A DNA stretch of 15,292 bases from Candidatus Bipolaricaulota bacterium (GTDB taxonomy: Bacteria > Bipolaricaulota > Bipolaricaulia > RBG-16-55-9), in the NCBI GenBank assembly GCA_027021605.1, contig JALUUA010000061.1:1-15292 (forward strand). The letters run 5' to 3'. The notes under the pieces are model-generated. The model saw only the letters and a list, made by a program, of their open reading frames with translations. It did not search any database and was not told where the DNA came from. This document shows positions 7,530-13,621 of this stretch, one piece after another; position 1 is the first letter of the stretch, and each line of letters opens with the position of its first letter. A program made the translations under genes and the position numbers.

Positions 7530-7564
7530 TTGTGCGGGAATGTGGGGTGGGCCTATGCTAGAAT
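7530..7564 (+). promoter_or_regulatory. Probable folP promoter, extended -10 type
   Basis: TGCTAGAAT (7556-7564) is an extended -10 (TGn plus TAGAAT, 5 of 6). An overlapping alternative is TATGCT (7554-7559), with TTGTGC at 7530-7535 and an 18-bp spacer. The start would be near 7566-7571, leaving a leader of only about 11-16 nt that is little more than the ribosome site. Confidence 0.5.
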
Positions 7565-7581
7565 CCCCACGGGAGGGAACG

Positions 7582-8418
7582 ATGGGCACCCAAGTGCTTT
7601 CGGAGATCGGAAAACGGACGCTGATCATGGGGATTCTCAACGTCACCCCCGACTCGTTCTCCGACGGGGGGCGCTACACGACCGTGGAGGCCGCCGTCGC
7701 CCACGCCGAGCGGCTCGTGGCGGAGGGGGCCGACGTTCTGGACATCGGGGGCGAGTCCACCCGCCCGGGGGCCGACCCCGTGCCCCTGGACGAGGAGCTT
7801 CGCCGGGTGATCCCCGTCGTGAAGGCCGTCCGCCGGGCGCTCCCCGAGGTCTGCATCTCGGTGGACACCTACAAGGCCCGCGTGGCCCAAGAAGCCCTGG
7901 AAGCGGGGGCGGACGTGATCAACGACGTAAGCGCCCTGCGCTTCGATCCGGAGATGGCCTCGGTGGTGGCTCGAGCGGGGGCTCCCGTGGTGCTCATGCA
8001 CATGAAGGGTACCCCGAAGACGATGCAGCAGAACCCGACGTATCAAGACGTCGTCCGCGAGATCTTGGAGTTCTTGGAGGAGCGGATCGCGTTTGCGGTC
8101 TCCGAGGGGATCGCCCAAGAGAGGATCATCGTGGACCCGGGGATCGGGTTCGGGAAGAGGCCGGAGCACAACACGCAGATTCTTCAAAGATTGGGGGAGC
8201 TTCGGGAGCTGGGGCGGCCCATCCTGCTGGGGACCTCGCGCAAGTCGTTCCTGGGGGCGCTCACGAAGCGCCCCGTGGAGGAGCGCCTGGAGGAGACGAT
8301 CGCGAGCGTCGTGGTGGGGGTGCTCCACGGGGCGGACATCGTGCGGGTGCACGACGTCGCTCCCTTAAAGCACGCGCTGGCGGTTGCCGATGCGGTGCGC
8401 TATGGCAGCGGTGCTTAA
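7582..8418 (+). CDS. folP: Dihydropteroate synthase
   Basis: 278 residues, the normal size. Condenses 6-hydroxymethyl-7,8-dihydropterin pyrophosphate with p-aminobenzoate in folate synthesis; target of sulfonamides. All DHPS blocks are present: MGILNVTPDSFSDGGRY (16-32; N20 for metal), LDIGGESTRPGADPV (53-67), SVDTYKA (93-99), DVINDVSAL (111-119), LMHMKGTPKTMQQNPTY (138-154), VDPGIGFGK (184-192), LLGTSRKSFLG (215-225) and IVRVHDV (253-259). The ATG at 7582 follows GGGAGGG (7571-7577). An in-frame ATG at 7555 is rejected because it lies inside the promoter. No other folate gene is adjacent, and it runs divergently from rplI. No resistance-type insertion is seen around the p-aminobenzoate loops by eye. 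Confidence 0.97.
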   Translation: MGTQVLSEIGKRTLIMGILNVTPDSFSDGGRYTTVEAAVAHAERLVAEGADVLDIGGESTRPGADPVPLDEELRRVIPVVKAVRRALPEVCISVDTYKARVAQEALEAGADVINDVSALRFDPEMASVVARAGAPVVLMHMKGTPKTMQQNPTYQDVVREILEFLEERIAFAVSEGIAQERIIVDPGIGFGKRPEHNTQILQRLGELRELGRPILLGTSRKSFLGALTKRPVEERLEETIASVVVGVLHGADIVRVHDVAPLKHALAVADAVRYGSGA

Positions 8419-8458
8419 CGCCTCGGACGATTATCAGCGCTGCAGCCGCTTAAATCCA

Positions 8459-8487
8459 TTGTCATCTTGACATATATGCCATAGAAT
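8459..8487 (+). promoter_or_regulatory. Promoter of the toxin-antitoxin pair, with a possible operator
   Basis: TTGTCA (8459-8464), 17-bp spacer, TAGAAT (8482-8487), each 5 of 6. The predicted start is near 8494. The spacer holds the 8-bp palindrome CATATATG (8471-8478) in an AT-rich patch unusual for this window. Such short palindromes are typical binding sites for ribbon-helix-helix antitoxins, so autorepression is likely (inference). Confidence 0.65.
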
Positions 8488-8503
8488 CAGCAGGGTGAGC
8501 GGC

Positions 8504-8767
8504 ATGCGCAAGACGATGGTCTATCTCGAAGAGGAGCAGTTTCGGGAGCTCAAGCAGAGGGCGCGTCGAGAGGGGCGGAGCATGGCGGCCCTCATCCGCG
8601 AGGCGGTACGCCGCTACCTGCAGCAGGACGGGGGACGAGCGAGTCCTGACTACTTCGCCTTTGTGGGCATCGCCGCAGGTCCCCGAGGGGAGGCGACCTC
8701 CGAGCGCGCGGAGGAGGTTTTGCGAGAGCTTCTCCGCCGCGGACGCGAACAGGGCGCGGAGCCATGA
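8504..8767 (+). CDS. Ribbon-helix-helix (CopG-type) antitoxin, VapB-like
   Basis: 87 residues. The N-terminal beta strand KTMVYLEEEQFRELKQRA (3-20) is followed by the helix GRSMAALIREAVRRYLQQ (24-41), the CopG/Arc-type ribbon-helix-helix that dimerises and binds DNA. The C-terminal part (residues 48-87, ending in a charged helix from about 67) would wrap the toxin. The ATG at 8504 has AGGGTG six bases upstream. An in-frame GTG at 8495 would coincide almost exactly with the predicted transcript start, so a leaderless start adding three residues is possible. The stop overlaps the toxin start by 4 bp (ATGA). The protein is expected to neutralise the PIN toxin and repress its own promoter. Subfamily naming (VapB versus other CopG antitoxins) is uncertain. 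Confidence 0.87.
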   Translation: MRKTMVYLEEEQFRELKQRARREGRSMAALIREAVRRYLQQDGGRASPDYFAFVGIAAGPRGEATSERAEEVLRELLRRGREQGAEP

Positions 8768-9180
8768 TCTTGGTAGACACGGGTGCGATCTACGCCCTCA
8801 CCGACCGAAACGACAAGAATCATGAACAGGCCAAGGAGTTCTACGCCTCCCGGGTCCGCCGCGAGACGCTGGGCCTTCCGCTTCCGGTGCTGACCGAGAG
8901 CTATCTCCTGCTGGAGGCTCGGCTGGGCCACTTCTTCGCCAACAAAGTTTGGGAGGCTGCAGTAAGCGGCGTCTTTGAGCTGCTGGTGCCCACAGAGGAA
9001 GACCTCGAGACTGCCTGGCGTATTGAACAGGAGTACCCCGAGGCCGAGCTTGGACTGGTAGATGCCGTCTGCTTTGCCCTCTGTGAGAGGTACAAGATCT
9101 CGAAGGTCTTCACCTACGACCGAGGGCACTTTGCGCTCTACCGTCCACGATTTACCTCCTATTTAGAGTTGCTTCCTTAG
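8764..9180 (+). CDS. PIN-domain ribonuclease toxin, VapC-like
   Basis: 138-residue single PIN domain, a magnesium-dependent endoribonuclease that in VapC toxins cuts tRNA or rRNA to stop translation. The four expected acidic residues are visible: D5 in MILVDTGAIYAL (1-12), E45 in PVLTESYLLL (41-50), D100 in LGLVDAVCFALCE (97-108; the helix has the usual small-residue pattern) and D119 in VFTYDRGHF (115-123). Nothing looks broken, so the toxin is probably active. It overlaps the antitoxin by 4 bp and is followed by 127 bp without a gene. The RNA target cannot be told from sequence. Confidence 0.9.
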   Translation: MILVDTGAIYALTDRNDKNHEQAKEFYASRVRRETLGLPLPVLTESYLLLEARLGHFFANKVWEAAVSGVFELLVPTEEDLETAWRIEQEYPEAELGLVDAVCFALCERYKISKVFTYDRGHFALYRPRFTSYLELLP

Positions 9181-9253
9181 GGTTGCTCCTCCAGCCTTAC
9201 CCCTTCCCCAGGGAGCCGAAGTGCCGCCTTGGTCTTGGCCTTTCAAAAGGGCT

Positions 9254-9282
9254 TTGCCAAGGATGGGGACCCTCGCTATGAT
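9254..9282 (+). promoter_or_regulatory. Sigma-70-type promoter of yceD-ruvC-polA
   Basis: TTGCCA (9254-9259), exactly 17 bp, TATGAT (9277-9282), each 5 of 6. It is the best promoter in the window. The start would be near 9289, 19 nt before the yceD ATG. Confidence 0.75.
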
Positions 9283-9307
9283 GTGCATCGAGAACGAGGT
9301 GATCGCG

Positions 9308-9856
9308 ATGAAGCTGGACCTTAAGCGGATGAAGGAGGCGCCCGGTCAGGTCTTTGACGTCGCCTGGGAGGAGCGCTGGGAGGCACTCCCCCACCGCGGG
9401 CGTAGCCTTCCTCTGCAGGAGACGGTGAGCGTCCGCGGTCGGGCGTACTACCAGGGTGGAATGGTTTATCTGGACGCCGAGCTGGACACGACGGTGGAGC
9501 TGGAGTGCAGCCGGTGCCTGCGGCCCCTGTCGGTCAAGATCCACCGCCGCGAGGCGCTGGCCTTCGAGGAGGAACCCCCGGTTCCCACCGAGAGCCTCGG
9601 CGTCCCCCTGGAGGATTTTCGCTACGAGCACGGCGCGGAGGAGCTGGAGCTGGCCCCCTATGTCGAGGGGCTGCTCTCGGCCTCCCTGGCCGTTAAGCCC
9701 CTCTGCCGCGAGGAGTGCCGGGGCCTCTGCCCCCGCTGCGGGCAGGACCTCAACGAGGGCCCCTGCGCCTGCGAGACCCAGGGAACCCCAACGCGCGAAC
9801 TCGAACCCAAGGACCCCCGCTGGGCCAAGCTCAAGGAGTTGCTCCAAGAGAGCTGA
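9308..9856 (+). CDS. yceD: YceD/DUF177 family protein (rRNA accumulation-associated)
   Basis: 182 residues of the DUF177 family, whose E. coli member YceD affects 23S rRNA levels. The two metal-binding-like cysteine groups fit: LECSRCLRPL (65-74; C67, C70) and PLCREECRGLCPRCGQDLNE (131-150; C133, C137, C141, C144), followed by C153 and C155. The C-terminal cysteine group, which many members carry, suggests a zinc ribbon. The ATG at 9308 (MKLDLKRM) is chosen over the in-frame ATG at 9281 because GAGGTG lies six bases upstream and 9281 falls inside the -10. In many bacteria rpmF (L32) follows; here ruvC follows after 3 bp. Exact molecular function is not known. Confidence 0.85.
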   Translation: MKLDLKRMKEAPGQVFDVAWEERWEALPHRGRSLPLQETVSVRGRAYYQGGMVYLDAELDTTVELECSRCLRPLSVKIHRREALAFEEEPPVPTESLGVPLEDFRYEHGAEELELAPYVEGLLSASLAVKPLCREECRGLCPRCGQDLNEGPCACETQGTPTRELEPKDPRWAKLKELLQES

Positions 9857-9859
9857 ACC

Positions 9860-10390
9860 ATGCGGGTATTGGGCATCGACCCCGGGCTGGCGATCACGGG
9901 CTACGCCGTCCTCGAGGACGGGGACGAGGACGGAAGCGGAGACGGCTCCGTGGCGGTGCTGGAAGCCGGGGTGATCCGCACCCCCGCCGACGAGCCCCTC
10001 CCCCAACGACTCCGTACGATCTTTGAAGAGGTCGAAACGCTGATCGGGGAATATCGCCCGGACGCCCTCGCCGTCGAGGAAGTGTTCTTTAACCAGAACG
10101 TCACAACGGCCATGAGCGTCTCCCAGGCCCGCGGCGTGGTTCTGTTGGCGGGCTCCAGGATCGAGCGGATCGAGAGCTACACCCCTTTGGAGGTGAAGCG
10201 CCAGATCTGCGGCTACGGGCGCGCGAAAAAAACCCAGATGCAGGCCATGGTCCGCAGGCTCCTCAAGCTGAAGGAGCTGCCCAAGCCCGACGACGCTGCG
10301 GACGCGCTGGCCGTTGCGCTCTGCCACTTGCTGCGGGAGCGCTCGGGTCTGCGGGCGTACGCGCTCCCCCGAGCCCGCAGGCGGCGCTAG
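9860..10390 (+). CDS. ruvC: Holliday junction endonuclease RuvC
   Basis: 176 residues, near the usual 160-175. Dimeric nuclease that cuts four-way junctions at the end of recombination. Catalytic acids of the RNase H-like fold: D7 in LGIDPGLAITGY (4-15), E73 in LAVEEVFF (70-77), and D145 and D148 in KPDDAADALA (142-151). TTAMSVSQARGV (82-93) and YTPLEVKRQICGYGRAKKTQ (107-126) are standard. An acidic Gly/Asp/Glu insertion (EDGDEDGSGDG, 19-29), encoded by near-repeated GAC/GAG/GGA triplets, lengthens the first beta hairpin. It starts 3 bp after yceD and ends 12 bp before polA; ruvA and ruvB are not adjacent. Confidence 0.96.
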   Translation: MRVLGIDPGLAITGYAVLEDGDEDGSGDGSVAVLEAGVIRTPADEPLPQRLRTIFEEVETLIGEYRPDALAVEEVFFNQNVTTAMSVSQARGVVLLAGSRIERIESYTPLEVKRQICGYGRAKKTQMQAMVRRLLKLKELPKPDDAADALAVALCHLLRERSGLRAYALPRARRRR

Positions 10391-10402
10391 GTCTAGATTG
10401 CG

Positions 10403-13108
10403 ATGGCTTCCAACGAAAAGCTGCCCCTCTTTGCCGAGCGAAAGGGAGATGCCTCCGGCAAGGGGCGCTTGTTGCTCATCGACGCGGGCTCCATCCTGCA
10501 CCCGGCGTATCACGTGCTAAAGGACTTCTCGACGAGCCGCGGCTTTCCCACGGGGGCCGTCTTCGGGTTCACCCGAACCCTTCTGAAATTATTGCGGGAG
10601 TACCCGGCGGAGTACCTCGCGGTGGCGTTCGACGCGCCGGGGGAGACCCGCCGCCACAAGCGCTACGAGGAGTACAAGGCCCACCGCCCCAAGCTGGCCG
10701 ACGACTTCGCCGTGCAGATCCCCTACGTCAAGGCCATCGTCGCGGCCCTGGGGATCCCCCGGTTCGAGGAGCCCGGGTACGAGGCCGACGACCTCATCGC
10801 TACCCTTGCCCAAAAGGCCCGCCGACAGGGCTTGGAGGTGTACATCGTCACCGGCGACAAAGACCTGATGCAGCTCGTAGGCGAAGGGGTCATCGTCCTT
10901 AAGCCGCGGAGGGACATGCGCGGGGACGTGGAGGTGCTGGACGCCGAAGGGGTTCAAAGATACTTGGGCGTGCCCCCGGAGCGCGTGCGCGATTATTTAG
11001 CGCTGGTGGGCGACCCCACGGACAACGTCCCCGGCGTCCCCGGGGTGGGGGAGAAGACGGCCCGCCGGCTCCTCGAGCAGTTCGGGAGCTTATCGAACGT
11101 GCTGGAGAACGCGGACAAGGTCGAGAACAAGCGCGCCCGCGAGGCCCTTCAGCAACACCGAGATCTGGCCGAGCTGAGCTATGAGCTGGTGGAGCTGGAG
11201 GAGGCCCCGCTCCCCGAGGACGCGCTCGAGCGCTGCCGCCCCCGCGACCCCGATTGGGACCGCGTCCGCGAGCTCTTTGAGGAGCTGGAGTTTCGGAGTC
11301 TCTTGAAGGAGCTGGGCTTGGAGCGGGAGGAGAAGCCCGCCGGGCCCTCAATAGCCGTGGAGGTCGTTCAAACCCCGGAGCAGCTGAAGGCCCTTCTCGA
11401 GCGCCTTCGCAGGGCGGAGGAGATCTCGCTCGATTTGGAAGCCTCGGGGGAGGACGAGCTCACCGCCGACATCGTGGGGATCGCGCTCGCCTTCGAGCCC
11501 GGCAGGGGCTTCTATATCCCCCTGAAGCACGACGAAAGTCCCCAGAGCCAGCTCGACTCGAAGGACGTACTGCAAAAGCTCAAGCCCCACTTCGAGAGCT
11601 TAAAGATCGTCGGCCAGAATCTGAAGTACGACTACAAGCTCCTCCGGCGCGCGGGGGTGGAGCTAAAGCGCATCGCGTTCGACTCGATGCTGGCGGGGTA
11701 TCTCCTAGACCCGGAGGGCCGCAAAGACCTCAACGAGCTGGCGTTGCGATATCTGGGCCACGGGATCCGCAAATTTAAAGACCTGGGTGTGGAGTCCATG
11801 TGCGAGGTGCCCATCCAAGAGGCAGCCCGGTACGCCGTGGAGGACGCCGAGGTCGTCCTAAGACTCAAGGAAGCGATGCTCCCGCGCCTCCGGGAGGAGG
11901 GGCTCGAGAAGCTCCTCTACGAGGTGGAGCTGCCGCTGGTCCCCGTGCTGGCCCACATGGAGCTAAACGGCATTCTGCTGGACCCCCGGGTGCTCGAGGA
12001 GCAGGCCAAGGAACTTGAAGTGTATTTAGAGCAGCTCAAGCACGAATTGTTTCAGCTGGCGGGCGAGGAGTTCAACCCCAACTCCCCCAAGCAGGTGGCC
12101 CACATTCTGTTTGACGTCTTGAAGCTCCCCGTGCTCAAGCGCACCAAGACGGGTCCCTCCACGGACGCGACGGTCTTGGAGCAGCTCGCCGCTCAGGAGA
12201 AGCATCCCTTCCCCGAGAAGCTTCTCGCGTACAGGGAGCTGGAGAAGCTGCTCAACACCTACGTCCGCAAGCTCCCGGAGCACATCCACCCCGTAACGGG
12301 CCGGATTCACACCTCGTTCAACCAAAGTGTTACGGCCACCGGGCGCCTGAGCTCCTCCAACCCCAACCTGCAGAACATCCCCGTCCGGGGGATCGGGGCC
12401 CGCATTCGCAAGGCGTTCGTGGCCCCGCCCGGGAGGGTTTTGATCGGGGCCGACTACTCGCAGATCGAGCTTCGCGTGCTGGCCCACATCACGGGGGACC
12501 GTGGCCTTATGGAAGCGTTCCAACGGGACGAGGACATCCACGCCCGCACCGCGGCGGCGATCTTCAAAGTCCCGTTGGAGAGGGTCACCCCCGAACAACG
12601 GGACATCGCCAAGCGGATCAACTTCGGGATCGCCTACGGGATGAGCGCGTATGGGCTGGCGCAGTGGGCCAAGATCTCGCGCCACGAGGCCAACGAGTTC
12701 ATCAAGAGCTACTTTGAGAGCTTCCCCGGCGTCAAAGCCTACATGGAGCGCATCGTCAAGGAAGCGGAAGATAAGGGGTACGTCGAGTCGATTCTGGGCC
12801 GTCGGAGGTACTTCACGGGGCGCTTGGACTCGCGGATGAAGCGGGAGGCGATCAACATGCCCATCCAGGCGTCCGCGGCGGATCTGATGAAGCTGGCGAT
12901 GATCCGCGTGTATGAGCGCATCGAGCGGGGGGAGCTGCCCGCGCAGATGCTCCTCCAGATCCACGACGAGCTGATCTTCGAGGTCGACGAAACCGATGCC
13001 GAGAAGTGCGTGCCCGTCATTCGGGAGACGATGGAGGCCGTGATGGAGCTTCGGGTGCCCTTGAAGGTGGACGTCAAGGTGGGGCAGAACTGGGGGGAGA
13101 TCGGGTAG
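10403..13108 (+). CDS. polA: DNA polymerase I with 5' nuclease and intact 3'-5' exonuclease domains
   Basis: 901 residues. The 5' nuclease domain (about 23-310) has YEADDLIATLA (126-136), VTGDKDLMQLV (149-159) and LVGDPTDNVPGVPGVGEKTA (201-220). The proofreading domain (about 316-500) keeps the metal ligands D344 and E346 (SLDLEASG), D410 (GQNLKYDYK), and Y477 and D481 (YAVEDAEV), unlike Thermus enzymes, which lost them. The polymerase domain shows motif A GADYSQIELRVLAH (682-695; D684), the O-helix RDIAKRINFGIAYG (733-746; K737, F741, Y745) and motif C LQIHDELIFEV (851-861; D855). It does gap filling, primer removal and repair. The ATG has no convincing Shine-Dalgarno; the in-frame TTG at 10469, behind AAGGGG, would give the more usual N-terminus and remove 22 residues. 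Probably co-transcribed with ruvC. Confidence 0.97.
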   Translation: MASNEKLPLFAERKGDASGKGRLLLIDAGSILHPAYHVLKDFSTSRGFPTGAVFGFTRTLLKLLREYPAEYLAVAFDAPGETRRHKRYEEYKAHRPKLADDFAVQIPYVKAIVAALGIPRFEEPGYEADDLIATLAQKARRQGLEVYIVTGDKDLMQLVGEGVIVLKPRRDMRGDVEVLDAEGVQRYLGVPPERVRDYLALVGDPTDNVPGVPGVGEKTARRLLEQFGSLSNVLENADKVENKRAREALQQHRDLAELSYELVELEEAPLPEDALERCRPRDPDWDRVRELFEELEFRSLLKELGLEREEKPAGPSIAVEVVQTPEQLKALLERLRRAEEISLDLEASGEDELTADIVGIALAFEPGRGFYIPLKHDESPQSQLDSKDVLQKLKPHFESLKIVGQNLKYDYKLLRRAGVELKRIAFDSMLAGYLLDPEGRKDLNELALRYLGHGIRKFKDLGVESMCEVPIQEAARYAVEDAEVVLRLKEAMLPRLREEGLEKLLYEVELPLVPVLAHMELNGILLDPRVLEEQAKELEVYLEQLKHELFQLAGEEFNPNSPKQVAHILFDVLKLPVLKRTKTGPSTDATVLEQLAAQEKHPFPEKLLAYRELEKLLNTYVRKLPEHIHPVTGRIHTSFNQSVTATGRLSSSNPNLQNIPVRGIGARIRKAFVAPPGRVLIGADYSQIELRVLAHITGDRGLMEAFQRDEDIHARTAAAIFKVPLERVTPEQRDIAKRINFGIAYGMSAYGLAQWAKISRHEANEFIKSYFESFPGVKAYMERIVKEAEDKGYVESILGRRRYFTGRLDSRMKREAINMPIQASAADLMKLAMIRVYERIERGELPAQMLLQIHDELIFEVDETDAEKCVPVIRETMEAVMELRVPLKVDVKVGQNWGEIG

Positions 13109-13166
13109 CGGCTGCGCGCAACGATCGCTCCTTGCCAAGACCCTTTCGGGCGCTGTTGCAGACCCA

Positions 13167-13184
13167 CCCGAATTGGGATTCGGG
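13167..13184 (+). other. Hairpin in the polA-cutA gap
   Basis: CCCGAAT (13167-13173) pairs perfectly with ATTCGGG (13178-13184) around a TGGG loop. No T-run follows on either strand, so it is not a standard terminator. It lies 19 bp before the cutA ribosome site and may be an RNA structure or a binding site. Confidence 0.4.
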
Positions 13185-13220
13185 GGCATCAACGACAGGA
13201 CCAAGGAGGGGAAGATCCGC

Positions 13221-13565
13221 ATGCACTCGGCACAGGAAACAAAAGCCCTTCAGGTCATCACCACGGTCGACACCCCTGAGAAAGCCCACGAGATCGCAAG
13301 GACGCTCGTGGAGAAGCGCTTGGCGGCCTGCGCTCAAGTCCTCGGGCCCATCCGCAGCTACTACTGGTGGCAAGGCAAGCTCGAGGAGGCCGAGGAATGG
13401 CTCCTGCAGCTCAAGACCCGCACGGACCTCTACGCCCGGCTGGAGCAGGCCCTGCGGGCGATGCACCCCTACACCGTGCCCGAGATCTTGGCGTTCCCCG
13501 TCGTCGCGGGGAACCCGGCGTACCTGGAGTGGCTGGCCCAAGAGACCCGATCGCCCCAAGGCTGA
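13221..13565 (+). CDS. cutA: CutA1 divalent-cation tolerance-like protein
   Basis: 114 residues, the usual size of this trimeric ferredoxin-like protein linked to copper/divalent-metal tolerance. Diagnostic stretches: ITTVDTPEKAHEIARTLVEK (13-32), RLAACAQVLGPIRSYYWWQG (33-52), EEAEEWLLQLKT (55-66) and HPYTVPEILAFPV (81-93), ending in GNPAYLEWL. The ATG at 13221 follows AAGGAGGGG (13203-13211) with 9-nt spacing, which decides against an earlier in-frame start. It stands 112 bp after polA and 56 bp before the dehydrogenase. Whether it has its own promoter is not clear. Its physiological role is debated even in well-studied bacteria. Confidence 0.93.
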   Translation: MHSAQETKALQVITTVDTPEKAHEIARTLVEKRLAACAQVLGPIRSYYWWQGKLEEAEEWLLQLKTRTDLYARLEQALRAMHPYTVPEILAFPVVAGNPAYLEWLAQETRSPQG

Positions 13566-13587
13566 CGTGGGCGGGGCCCCGAAGATT

Positions 13588-13596
13588 TGCTACAGT
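13588..13596 (+). promoter_or_regulatory. Possible extended -10 promoter of the glutaryl-CoA dehydrogenase gene
   Basis: TGCTACAGT (13588-13596) fits TGn plus a 4-of-6 -10 hexamer. No -35 is recognisable at 16-18 bp. The predicted start near 13603 would give a 19-nt leader that holds the ribosome site. Confidence 0.35.
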
Positions 13597-13621
13597 AAGG
13601 CCGAAGGAGGAGGAAGGGCCG

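Noticed and set aside
7555..7581. Upstream in-frame ATG for folP
   Set aside because: It lies inside the probable -10 region, has no ribosome site, and adds residues not expected in the family.
8419..8458. Possible terminator after folP (AGCGCTGCAGCCGCT)
   Set aside because: The best stem is only 4 bp and no T-run follows.
8467..8472. Perfect TTGACA as -35 of the toxin-antitoxin promoter
   Set aside because: No -10-like sequence lies 16-18 bp downstream (the stretch is GC-rich), whereas TTGTCA at 8459 has TAGAAT at exactly 17 bp.
12026..13222. Long minus-strand open frame opposite polA
   Set aside because: It overlaps fully conserved polymerase motifs read on the plus strand and has no ribosome site or motif of its own.
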